Source: SG8-41 sp963699525 (GTDB taxonomy: Bacteria > Pseudomonadota > Gammaproteobacteria > Burkholderiales > SG8-41). Taken from it: DNA of 64,000 bases. The position numbers were made by a program, and so were the translations under genes. Below the pieces are notes generated by a model, which made no database searches, was not told the origin of the DNA, and saw nothing but the letters and a program-made list of their open reading frames with translations. The stretch is from assembly GCA_963699525.1 (NCBI GenBank), contig CAVOUI010000013.1, positions 1 through 64,000 on the forward strand, in the 5' to 3' direction. Each line of letters starts with the position of its first letter. Position 1 is the first letter of the stretch. This document shows positions 35,964 to 43,957 of the stretch, one piece after another.

Positions 35964-36009
35964 AAAAGGTGTCAGGAACCTTTTCGAAAAGGTTCCTGAC
36001 CCCTTTGGG
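35964..36009. repeat. REP-like palindrome (GTCAGGAACC type)
   Basis: A 30 bp core with perfect 14-base arms, GTCAGGAACCTTTT and AAAAGGTTCCTGAC, around a CG centre (35971-36000), flanked by AAAGG/CCCCTTT. The GGTGTCAGGAACC end is, to my knowledge, a recurrent REP-type motif in betaproteobacteria, linked to REP-associated transposases; none is in the window. It separates divergent genes, and its right edge supplies the GGGGAG ribosome site of the next gene. Confidence 0.8.
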
Positions 36010-36016
36010 GAGAGCA

Positions 36017-37087
36017 TTGGATATTCTGATTGTGCCGGGCGATGGCATCGGGCCCGAGATCACGCGCGCGACGCTGGACGTGGTCGAGGCGCTGCAGGAG
36101 AAATTCGGTCTCGACCTGCGCCTGGAGCACCTCGATTGCGGTCTCGCGAGCTTGCGCAAGCACGGTGCGACCGTCCGGGACGAGGACATCGAGCGCGCCA
36201 AGCGGGCGGACGGCGTCGTGCTCGGTCCGATGTCGGTGCGGGAATATCCCGCCCCGGAGAAAGGCGGCATCAACGTGCCGGCGGCGTTTCGCACGCGGCT
36301 CGAGCTCTACGCCAATATCCGGCCGAGTTATGTGCGGCCGGGCCTGAAGGCGGTGGCGAAGAAGATGGACCTCGTGCTGGTGCGCGAGAACCTCGAGGAT
36401 TTCTACGTGGACCGCAACATGTACCAGGGGCTTGGCGAGTTCAAGCCGACCGCGGAGCTCGTCATCGCGATGGGCAAGATCACGGCGGGGGGCTCGCGCC
36501 GCATCGCGCGCGTCGCCTGCGAGATCGCGCGGCGCCGGCGCAGGAAGAAGCTCACCATCGTGCACAAGAACCCCGTGCTCAAGATGTATCACACGCTCTT
36601 CCTGGAGGAGGCGCGCAAGGTGGCGCGGGAGTATCCCGAGCTGGAGGTCGAGGACCTCCTGGTGGACGCAGTGACGGCGCTGCTGATACGGACGCCGGAG
36701 CGCTTCGACGTGATCCTCACGACCAACATGTTCGGCGACATTCTGTCGGACGAAGCGGCGGAGCTCTCCGGCAGCCTGGGGCTCGCCGCTTCCCTCAATC
36801 GCGGGGACCGCAGCGCGGTGGCGAACGCCGGACACGGCTCGGCGCCCGACATCGCCGGCCGGGGCATCGCCAACCCCGCGTCCTTGATGCTGTCGACGGC
36901 GATGCTGTTCGAGCACCTCGGCGCAACGCGCAAGGATCAGCGCATGCTGGAAGCGGCCGCCGCCTTCACCCGGGCGGTCGACGCGCGGCTCGGCAGCGCG
37001 AAAACCCGCACCCGGGACCTCGGAGGGAAAATGAGCACTCAGGCTTTCGCACGAGCCGTGGCGAAAGCCGTAATCGCCGAAAAGTGA
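36017..37087 (+). CDS. isocitrate/isopropylmalate dehydrogenase-family protein
   Basis: A 356-residue NAD(P)-dependent beta-decarboxylating dehydrogenase (IDH/IPMDH family). The TTG at 36017 follows GGGGAG and gives DILIVPGDGIGPEIT, the family N-terminus; earlier in-frame positions run into shadow sequence. Substrate arginines and the catalytic region appear in LVLVRENLEDFYVD, with KNPVLKMYHTLF and the metal-binding TTNMFGDILSDEAAEL. It could act on a tartrate/isopropylmalate-like acid. The Bug gene 41 bp downstream hints at catabolism of an imported hydroxy acid. Confidence 0.92.
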   Translation: MDILIVPGDGIGPEITRATLDVVEALQEKFGLDLRLEHLDCGLASLRKHGATVRDEDIERAKRADGVVLGPMSVREYPAPEKGGINVPAAFRTRLELYANIRPSYVRPGLKAVAKKMDLVLVRENLEDFYVDRNMYQGLGEFKPTAELVIAMGKITAGGSRRIARVACEIARRRRRKKLTIVHKNPVLKMYHTLFLEEARKVAREYPELEVEDLLVDAVTALLIRTPERFDVILTTNMFGDILSDEAAELSGSLGLAASLNRGDRSAVANAGHGSAPDIAGRGIANPASLMLSTAMLFEHLGATRKDQRMLEAAAAFTRAVDARLGSAKTRTRDLGGKMSTQAFARAVAKAVIAEK

Positions 37088-37128
37088 CGTAATGACGAAA
37101 TGACGCAGTGAGGGCTGACGGTAGCGCC

Positions 37129-38097
37129 ATGAAATACCTGAAACCAATTTCTGTCTGCCTTCTGACTACTGCCTGCTGCCTTGGTATTGCCGGCGCAAGC
37201 GCGCAGCAATATCCGACGCGCCCGGTGCGGATCGTCGTGCCGCTCACGCCGGGAGGCGGCGTGGACATGATCGCGCGGGTCATCGCAGACCATTACAGCC
37301 AGGTGATGGGTCAACGCTTCATCGTGGACAACCGGCCGGGTGCGGGCGGCAGCATCGGGGTGGAGACGGTCGCGAAGGCTGCGCCGGACGGCCATACCTT
37401 GCTCGTCAGCAGCAGCAGCCTCGTCACCAACGCGGCAATACAGAGCGTGCGCTACGACCCGATCCGTGATTTCCAGCCCGTTACAAAGCTCACGAGCAAC
37501 TCATACGTCGTGCTGGTGACGCCGTCGCTGCCGGTTTCTTCGCCGAAGGACCTCGTCGCGCTCGCGCGCTCCCAGCCGGGCAAGGTGACGTACGCTTCCT
37601 CCGGCGTCGGCGGTGTGCTGCACCTGGGCGCGGAGCTGCTGTGCGCGCTCTCCGGCGTGCAGATGACGCACGTGCCGTACAAGGGCGTGGCGGAGGCCTA
37701 CCCGGCCGTCGCGTCGGGCCTGGTCCAGTGGGTGCTTGGCAACCCGCTGTCGGCGACGCCGCTCATGAAGGCGGGGCGGGTGAAGGGCATCGCGGTTACC
37801 GGCGCGGCGCGCATGAAGGCGCTGCCGGACCTGCCGACGGTTGCCGAAAGCGGCGTCCCGGGCTACTCGGTGGAAGCCTGGTTCTCGCTGTTTGCGCCCG
37901 CGCGCACGCCCGGTGCGATCGTAAACCGGTTGCACGTCGAGGCAGCCAAGGCGATACACGCACCGGAAATCGCGCGCCGCATGGAGGCCGAGGGCACCGA
38001 CGTGGTTGGCAATCCGCCGCCGGAGTTCACGCGCGAGGTCAAGGCGGAATTCGAGAAATGGCGCGACCTGGTCGCCAAGGCCGGCCTCAAGATTTAG
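37129..38097 (+). CDS. Bug-family TTT substrate-binding protein
   Basis: A 322-residue periplasmic receptor: signal MKYLKPISVCLLTTACCLG ending ASAQQ, then YPTRPVRIVVPLTPGGGVD, VDNRPGAGG and APDGHTLLVS. It follows the IDH/IPMDH-family gene and is separated by a TGACGTAATGACGAAATGACG low-complexity stretch. Its signal-coding DNA resembles that of the Bug gene at 33368 (CTTCTGAC and CTGCC units). The ligand is unknown. Confidence 0.94.
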   Translation: MKYLKPISVCLLTTACCLGIAGASAQQYPTRPVRIVVPLTPGGGVDMIARVIADHYSQVMGQRFIVDNRPGAGGSIGVETVAKAAPDGHTLLVSSSSLVTNAAIQSVRYDPIRDFQPVTKLTSNSYVVLVTPSLPVSSPKDLVALARSQPGKVTYASSGVGGVLHLGAELLCALSGVQMTHVPYKGVAEAYPAVASGLVQWVLGNPLSATPLMKAGRVKGIAVTGAARMKALPDLPTVAESGVPGYSVEAWFSLFAPARTPGAIVNRLHVEAAKAIHAPEIARRMEAEGTDVVGNPPPEFTREVKAEFEKWRDLVAKAGLKI

Positions 38098-38112
38098 CAG
38101 ATGAGAACGCGC

Positions 38113-38994
38113 TCATCGCTCGGCGGCCTGTGCGGCCGGGCGCCGCGCGAGGTAGGTGAAGTCGTTGATGTAGACCTGCACGCGCTCGGCGAGGGCTTCG
38201 CGCTGGTGCGGCAGCAGGATGCGGTAGGTGGCCGCGTAGAGATCGGCCTGTTTCTGCGACCACTCTTTGAACAGCCGGTCGTACGCGGGATCGCGTCCCT
38301 GGTCCCAGTCGAGCAACCATTGGCGCAGCCGCGCCGCGAACTGGCCGGCATCTCCGCGCTGCGACATGAGCTGCAGGAACTCGCGCTGGCGCCGCATCCG
38401 GTCCTCGTGCCGCAGCCCGTGAACGAGCGGCAGATCGGCGGCCCACGCGAGGATCTGCTGGTCCTGAGCGTCGTCCAGATGGCCGACCCAGTCGCGGATG
38501 CGCGAGAGCACCCGGCGGCCGGTTGCCCGCTGCTGCTCCTCGATGCTCGATTCGAGGCGAAATTCTCGGACGAAATTGCGGTTGACCCGCTCCCACCGCT
38601 GCTGAAGAGAATCAAGCTGCTCGGGCGTGATGGTCATCAGCATGGCCGCTGCGTCGTCGGACACGTACACGACGAGCGTGCGGTAACGCGCTCTCACGCC
38701 TTGGGTGATCCACAGCACATCCTCGCGCGTGAGGCCCTTCTCGATCCGGGACTTGGTCTCCGAGAGGAACGCCGCGTACTCCGGCAGCTGCTCGTAGCGG
38801 TGCCATTCGTGCAGGCGGTCGAAGCGCTTGCGAAACTCCCGCTTCTGCTCGGTGTCGAGGTCGAAGTATTCGTCCGCGGTCCACAGCGCGACCGTGTCGA
38901 GCTGGGGATAGCCGAGGCGGACCATGCTGCAGCCCGCAAGCAGGGCGAGCGCGAGCGCCAGCAGGCCTGCCCGCGCGAGCGAAAACGGGGCCAT
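38113..38994 (-). CDS. DUF6279 family lipoprotein
   Basis: A 293-residue lipoprotein: leader LLALALALLAGCSMVRLGYP with a lipobox LAGC, so attached to a membrane. The long helical domain starts with the DUF6279 hallmark TVALWTADEYFDLDTEQK and continues with FDRLHEWHRYEQLPEYAAFL. Function is unknown; the family is common in beta- and gammaproteobacteria. It is upstream of nothing on its strand and convergent with the Bug gene at 37129. Confidence 0.93.
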   Translation of the reverse strand: MAPFSLARAGLLALALALLAGCSMVRLGYPQLDTVALWTADEYFDLDTEQKREFRKRFDRLHEWHRYEQLPEYAAFLSETKSRIEKGLTREDVLWITQGVRARYRTLVVYVSDDAAAMLMTITPEQLDSLQQRWERVNRNFVREFRLESSIEEQQRATGRRVLSRIRDWVGHLDDAQDQQILAWAADLPLVHGLRHEDRMRRQREFLQLMSQRGDAGQFAARLRQWLLDWDQGRDPAYDRLFKEWSQKQADLYAATYRILLPHQREALAERVQVYINDFTYLARRPAAQAAER

Positions 38995-39029
38995 TGCGGC
39001 CCCGTTCAGAAGCGCTCGCGGCACCTTGA

Positions 39030-39512
39030 TCACATCGCGCCGAGGCCCGCCTTGGAGCACTGCTCGTCCTGGTCTCCGGTGACGCCGCTGACGCCCACAC
39101 CGCCTGCGACTTTGCCACCGACCATGAGAGGCAATCCGCCCGGGGATGCGACGACGCCGGGCAGGGTCATGATCGCCGGGCCGGATTTCGCAATCACGTC
39201 CGCAAATACGCGGGTCGGACGGCGGTACGTGGCCGCGGCCCTCGCCTTCATGATGGCGATATCGAAGCTTGCGGTCTGCGTGTTCTCCATGCGCTCGAAA
39301 TAGACCAGGTTGCCGGCCGTATCCACGACCGCGACGGCAACGTTCCACTTGTTGCTCGTGCATTCGGCTACCACTGCCGCGGCAATTTTCTTCGCCTGTT
39401 CGGTAGTGACCGATGTGGTGTATTCCGGCCGCTGCTGGGCCGATGCGGAAGCTGCGACGAGCGCGAGCGCGGCGGCGCCCACGACATGGGGAATGAATTT
39501 CCGTGCGGACAT
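39030..39512 (-). CDS. HbpS/GlcG-like haem-degrading-family protein, exported
   Basis: A 160-residue exported protein of the GlcG/HbpS family. The signal peptide is about 1-25 (ending ASASAQQ). The conserved core includes AVAVVDTAGNLVYFERME, KARAAATYRRPT and a Gly-rich C-terminus VGGVGVSGVTGDQDEQC. Members bind haem or cobalamin-like ligands or act with glycolate systems; the role here is unclear. It lies 67 bp downstream of the aldo/keto reductase on the same strand. A paralogue is at 57964. Confidence 0.9.
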   Translation of the reverse strand: MSARKFIPHVVGAAALALVAASASAQQRPEYTTSVTTEQAKKIAAAVVAECTSNKWNVAVAVVDTAGNLVYFERMENTQTASFDIAIMKARAAATYRRPTRVFADVIAKSGPAIMTLPGVVASPGGLPLMVGGKVAGGVGVSGVTGDQDEQCSKAGLGAM

Positions 39513-39579
39513 ATCCTCTCCTTTGGATGGTTGTGGTTGGGGAAGCGCCGGGTACCATACCCGAGCGTGCGCGTTAACG

Positions 39580-40498
39580 CTACAACTGCTCGAGGTATTC
39601 CACCATGCGCCGGCGCGTTTTCGCGTCGGGTAGCCGTCCGGCGCCCCCCTGCAGGTTGTCCCGGAGATGCACAACGCGGCTCGTGCCCGGGATGGCGCAG
39701 GTGACGGCGGGGTGCGAGAGGATGTACTTGAGGAAGAACTGCGCCCAGCTTCGCGCAGTCGAATTCCGCCGCCCACGAGGGCAGCGGCTTTCCCTTGACC
39801 CGGGGGAAGAGCCCGCCCATCGAGAACGGGCGGTTTGCGATCACCGCGACGCCGGCTTCGGCGCACGCCGGGAGCAGCCGCGCCTCGGCCTCGCGCTCGG
39901 CCATCGAATAGTTGAACTGCGCGAAATCCCACTCGCGCGACCGCACCAGCTCCTCGAGCTCGCCGTAGGCCCCGGAATGGTAGTGCGTGATGCCGACGTA
40001 GCGGATGCGGCCGGCCGCTTTCCATTCGCGCAGCGTCCGCGCGTGGATGGATACGTCCTGCAGATTGTGCACCTGCATGAGGTCCATGCGCTGCGTGCGC
40101 ATCAGCCGGAACGAGTCTTCCATCTGCCGGATGCCGGAGTCGCGTCCCCGCGTCCAGACCTTGGTGGCGAAGAAAAGCTTCTCGCGCAGGCGGAGCTCGG
40201 CGGTGAGGTCGCCCACCACGCGCTCGGCCTGGCCGTACATGGGCGAGGAGTCCACCACCGAGCCGCCTCCCTCGACGAGCAGCCGCAGCACCTCCTTCAG
40301 CTCGGCGCGCTCGGCCGCCTCCGTGCCGACGTCGAACGTCTGCCAGGTGCCGACGCCGACCGCCGGCAGTAGCTCGCCCGAGTGCGGGATCGGACGCTTG
40401 AGGATTGCGGGGGCTTGCGCGCGGGCTTTCTTGTTGTTCATGGCGAGGACGGCGCAGCCCGCAACGAGTTGCAGTACCCTGCGGCGTGCGGGATTCAT
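39580..40498 (-). CDS. Tat-exported aldo/keto reductase, one frameshift
   Basis: An aldo/keto reductase of about 305 aa with an N-terminal twin-arginine signal (NPARRRVLQLVAGCAVLAM). AKR features: SVVDSSPMYGQAERVVGDL (Asp/Tyr), ATKVWTRGRD (Lys), LMQVHNLQD and FAQFNYSMAEREAE. After EFDCAK the frame shifts (about 39750) to WAQFFLKYIL and a C-terminus RRMVEYLEQL. It is closely related in layout to the gene at 47052. An NADPH-type enzyme with a Tat signal is unusual. It is divergent from the selenoprotein gene. Confidence 0.87.
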
Positions 40499-40499
40499 G

Positions 40500-40514
40500 G
40501 TCTATAGAGTAGAC
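40500..40514. promoter_or_regulatory. small palindrome in the divergent promoter region
   Basis: GTCTA-TAGAG-TAGAC is a perfect 5+5 inverted repeat in the 53 bp gap between the divergent aldo/keto reductase and thioredoxin-selenoprotein genes. It touches the reductase start codon. The AT-rich TATAGAGTAGACTATAA sequence could contain a -10 element for either direction. A regulatory role is inference only. Confidence 0.35.
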
Positions 40515-40551
40515 TATAACGCGTCGCCGGGCTTTCACTCACACCTTCATC

Positions 40552-41991
40552 ATGCTGACTTCCGACGGCCTCGCCGTATTCTCCAAGCACGCCTGCCCGA
40601 CCTGCACGCTGATCGAGCCGGTCATGCAGCGGGTCGCGAAGGCGGTTCCCGCTTTCCAGGTCGTTTCGCAGGACGACCCGAAATTCCCGTCCGGCGTCGC
40701 CAACCTGGTCGACGACCGCGAACTCAACCACTCGTGGCTCAACAACATCGAGTCCACTCCGACTCTGATCCGCTTCCAGGGCGGACGCGAGGTCGAACGG
40801 GTCGTCGGCTGGGACCGGGACGGCTGGCGCAGGCTCACCGGCATCCGCGACCTGGGCGAGGGATTGCCGGCCTTCCGCCCGGGGTGAGGCTCGCTCTCAC
40901 TTTCGCCCGGGGTGGCGGAGCGGCTGGAAGCGAAGCACACGGGTGGCACGCTGGTTTCCCGCAAGATCGAGTACAGCGAAAGCAGCGACCCGGCGGAAAT
41001 CTGTTACGAGCGCGGCTGGAGCGATGGGCTGCCGGTCACGCCGCCGACCGACGAGCGCGTGCTGGCCATGCTCAAGGGCACCCGGCGGCGTCCGGACGAG
41101 ATCGTGGGAAAGATTCCTCCGTATCTCGGCACCTGCACGGTAGAGAAGGCCGCGATTAACGCGGTGCTCGCCGGATGTAAGCCCGAGTACATGCCCGTTC
41201 TGCTCGCGGCATTGGAAGCGGCGCTCGAGCCGGTCTTCACGCTGCACGGCGTGCTTGCGACCACGTATTTCTCGAGCCCGATCATCATTGTCAACGGGCC
41301 CATCGCCCGCAGGATCGGCATGAACAGCGGCATCAACGTGCTAGGGCAGGGCAACCGGGCGAACGCGACGATCGGACGGGCGCTGAACCTCATCGTGCAG
41401 AACGTGGGCGGCGGACGGCCGGGCGAAGCGGACCGCTCGACGCTCGGCGCGCCCAGCAAGTTCACGCTGTGCTTCGCCGAGGACGAGTCGGATCCGGAAT
41501 GGGAGCCGCTGTCGGTCGCGCGCGGCTTTCCGCGCGGCGTCTCGACCGTCACATTGTTCCAGGGCCATGGCCCGGAGGCGTTCGTGGACCAGAAGTCGCG
41601 CACGGCGGAAGGGCTCACGCGATCCTTCGCGCTGTCGCTCGTCAAGATGGGACACCCCAACCTGGTCCAGTCGGCGCGCGCGATCGTCGTGCTCTCTCCC
41701 GAGCATTACGCCATCTTCCGCGAGGCGGGATGGGACCGCCGGCGCATCGAGCGGGCGCTGTACGAGGCGACGATGCGACCGGGCTCGGAAATTCTTGCCG
41801 GAAAGGACGGCGTCGGCGAGGGCGTCCCGGCGAGTCGCGCCGGCGAATTGGTCCCCAAATTCCATGACGACGGCCTGATGGTGGTGCGCGCGGGCGGCCC
41901 GGCGGGATTGTTCTCGGCCGTTCTTCCGGGGTGGCTCGCCGGCCGCAACAAACTGGAGCTGCAACCGGTCACGAAGGAGGTCAAGACCTGA
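40552..41991 (+). CDS. candidate selenoprotein: thioredoxin-fold domain joined through in-frame TGA to a UGSC-associated domain
   Basis: Two ORFs in the same frame, 40552-40887 and the part from 40888 to 41991, are separated by a single TGA (codon 112). Read through, they give 479 aa. The N-terminal domain is thioredoxin-like, with CPTC at residues 15-18 and the cis-Pro loop STPTLIRF. The C-terminal ~360 residues contain CYERGWSDGLPVTPPT, GTCTVEKAAINAVLAGC and GINVLGQGNRANATIGRAL. From memory, homologues have one uninterrupted ORF with Cys where the TGA lies (RPG-C-GS...PG), so TGA is probably selenocysteine. A hairpin follows at 40892-40922. A true stop, leaving only the thioredoxin, is the alternative. 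Confidence 0.78.
40892..40922 (+). promoter_or_regulatory. SECIS-like hairpin after TGA 40885-40887
   Basis: Outer stem CGCTC (40892-40896) with GAGCG (40918-40922), a six-base 5' bulge, inner stem CGCC (40904-40907) with GGCG (40914-40917), and a six-base loop CGGGGT. The loop begins 20 nt after the TGA, inside the 16-37 nt window known for bacterial SECIS elements, and has G at its second position. It is weaker than the hairpin at 42723 because of the bulge. Confidence 0.5.
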
Positions 41992-41998
41992 GCCGACG

Positions 41999-42355
41999 AT
42001 GACCACCATCGCGAATATTGCTGTTGCCCTGGTTGTTCTTCTGCATGTTTATTTTCTGGTTCTGGAGATGTTTCTCTGGGACAAACCTTTTGGCCGCCGG
42101 CTCTTCGGCCTGACGCCGGAATTTGCTTCAGCATCCAGATCCCTGGCTGCGAATCAAGGCTTGTACAACGGCTTTCTCGCCGCGGGGCTGGTATGGGGTC
42201 TTGCCGCGGGAGTCAACGGTGACTCGATCAAGATCTTTTTTCTTGCATGCATTATTTTTGCCGGCGTATTTGGCGCTTTCACGGCGAATCGGAAAATTCT
42301 CTGGGTACAGGCGCTTCCGGGTGCCATCGCCCTGGCACTGGTCCTCTTTTCATGA
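41999..42355 (+). CDS. DUF1304 membrane protein
   Basis: A 118-residue inner-membrane protein of the DUF1304 family with four TM helices. Blocks include ALVVLLHVYFLVLEMFLWDKP, SLAANQGLYNGFLAAGL and a terminal ALPGAIALALVLF. It starts 7 bp after the thioredoxin-fusion gene, so it is in the same transcript. Function is unknown; the family is small and widespread. Its position between two selenoprotein genes is noteworthy but may be incidental. Confidence 0.92.
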   Translation: MTTIANIAVALVVLLHVYFLVLEMFLWDKPFGRRLFGLTPEFASASRSLAANQGLYNGFLAAGLVWGLAAGVNGDSIKIFFLACIIFAGVFGAFTANRKILWVQALPGAIALALVLFS

Positions 42356-42432
42356 TTGCGCGCGAGGACGGTGAACTGCGTGCCCTTTGTGGGTTAAGAT
42401 ATTTTGGCTCGTCTTGAGACTGGAGATGGCCC

Positions 42433-42954
42433 ATGAGCAACTGGATGCGTGATCCCACCGCTGAAACCTCGGCCGTAAAGCGGCCGCGGCGCGCGCCGCC
42501 GAAATCGCTCGAAGGCAAGACCATCGGGCTCTTCGACATCGGCAAGACGCGCACCCCGGAGTTCCTCGACCAGGTCGAGAAGCGCTTCAACGAGCGGGGG
42601 CTCAAGACCAAGCGCTTCGGCAAGCCGACCAACGCCAAGGTTGCCACCCCCGAGAATTTGCAGAAGGTCGCGAGCGAGGTCGACCTCGTTTTGATCGGAC
42701 TCTCGGACTGAGGGTCCTGCACGTCGTGCAGTCTGCACGACCTCATGAACTTCGACAGCCGGGGGATTCCCGGCATCTCGGTCGTCACCACCGGCTTCAC
42801 CGACGCGGTGGAGGCGCAGTCGAAAGCGCTCGGCTTCGAGCCGGCGGTGCTCTACGTCCCGCACCCGATCCAGAACCGCACGGCGGAGGAGCTCAATAAG
42901 ATCGCGGATGACGCGATTGAGCCTGCGCTGAGGATGCTTACCGCATCCAAGTGA
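42433..42954 (+). CDS. UGSC-family selenoprotein with in-frame TGA
   Basis: Two ORFs in one frame, 42433-42711 and 42745-42954, are joined by reading TGA (codon 93) as selenocysteine, giving 173 aa. The sequence around it is IGLSD-U-GSCTSCSLHDLMNF: literally the Sec-Gly-Ser-Cys motif that names the UGSC (seleno)protein family. The N-terminal half has LEGKTIGLFDIGKTRTPEFL, and the part after Sec has RGIPGISVVTTGFTDA and VPHPIQNRTAEEL, all family-like. A near-ideal SECIS hairpin lies at 42723-42741. The role is unknown, probably redox. The Bug receptor gene follows after 17 bp. Confidence 0.9.
42723..42741 (+). promoter_or_regulatory. bacterial SECIS element after TGA 42709-42711
   Basis: A perfect 8 bp stem, GTCGTGCA with TGCACGAC, closes a three-base loop GTC. 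The loop starts 19 nt after the TGA and has G first. The apical sequence TGCA-GTC-TGCA is almost that of the Escherichia coli fdhF SECIS (TGCA-GGTC-TGCA), the SelB-binding site. The hairpin is within the coding frame, as required in bacteria. Confidence 0.85.
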
Positions 42955-42971
42955 CCGCTGACAACTGATAT

Positions 42972-43940
42972 ATGAGAGCTTGGGCGCGCTTTGCCGCGAT
43001 TGTGTCGCTGGCAATGTGCGCCAGCGCATTGCGGGCGGCGGACACCTATCCGTCGAAACCCGCCCGGCTCATCCTTCCATTTGCCGCGGGCGCGTCGACC
43101 GACATCATCGGCCGCATCTTCGTGCAGTATTTCAGCGAGGCGTGGGGACAAACGGTGGTCGTCGATAACCGGCCGGGCGCGGGTGGCACGTTAGGCACCA
43201 CGATCGCCTCGAAAGCCACTCCCGACGGCTACACGATATTTACTTTCGGAATCAATCAGGCAATCACGGCCAACCTCTACAAGAAGCTGCCGTACGATTC
43301 CCAGCGCGATTTCATACCGGTGTCGCTGTACGCGACGATGCCCAATATCCTGTGCGTCAATCCATCATTGCCGGCGAGCAACGTCGGCGAGTTCATCAAA
43401 CTGATCAAGGCCAATCCCGGAAAATACAAATACGCCTCTTCGGGAGTTGGCGCCTCGCCGCACCTGACGATGGAGCTGTTCAAGGCCGTCACCGGCATCG
43501 ACCTCATACACGTACCCTACAAGGCCTCGGGGCAAGCCTACATCGAGACCATCACTGGCCAGATACAGACGTTCTTCTTCAACCTTCCCGGTCCGCTGCC
43601 TCACATCAAGGCCGGGCGGCTGCGGGCACTCGCCGTGACGTCGGCCAAACGCGCCGAGCAGGTGCCCGATGTGCCCACCATTATGGAATCCGGCATACCG
43701 GATTTCGAAGTAACGGTGTGGCAAGGTTATGCCATGCCCAAGGGCACATCGAAGGCTCACTTGGCCAGCATCCATGCGGCGATGATGAAAGCGCTTGCCT
43801 CACCCGACTTGAAGCAACGCTTCTTTGACAACGGCGTCGCCGCCGCGCCTCAGACACCCGATGAATTCGTGAAGTTCATCAGGGTGGAATACGCCAAGTG
43901 GAAAAAAGCCGTGGAACTTTCCGGCGCCAAAGTGGAATGA
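42972..43940 (+). CDS. Bug-family TTT substrate-binding protein
   Basis: A 322-residue periplasmic receptor: signal peptide to about residue 22 (ALRAADT), then YPSKPARLILPFAAGASTD, VVVDNRPGAGG and TPDGYTIFTFG. The gene starts 17 bp after the UGSC selenoprotein gene, so the receptor and the selenoprotein are very probably cotranscribed. This links selenoprotein chemistry to an imported small carboxylate, by inference. The 3' end faces a convergent Bug gene. Confidence 0.93.
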   Translation: MRAWARFAAIVSLAMCASALRAADTYPSKPARLILPFAAGASTDIIGRIFVQYFSEAWGQTVVVDNRPGAGGTLGTTIASKATPDGYTIFTFGINQAITANLYKKLPYDSQRDFIPVSLYATMPNILCVNPSLPASNVGEFIKLIKANPGKYKYASSGVGASPHLTMELFKAVTGIDLIHVPYKASGQAYIETITGQIQTFFFNLPGPLPHIKAGRLRALAVTSAKRAEQVPDVPTIMESGIPDFEVTVWQGYAMPKGTSKAHLASIHAAMMKALASPDLKQRFFDNGVAAAPQTPDEFVKFIRVEYAKWKKAVELSGAKVE

Positions 43941-43957
43941 GCTGCCTGTGCGCCCAG

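Noticed and set aside
35087..36016. N-terminal extension of the IDH/IPMDH-family gene
   Set aside because: The extra 310 codons lie antisense to the aminotransferase gene and run through the palindrome; the family N-terminus starts at the TTG at 36017.
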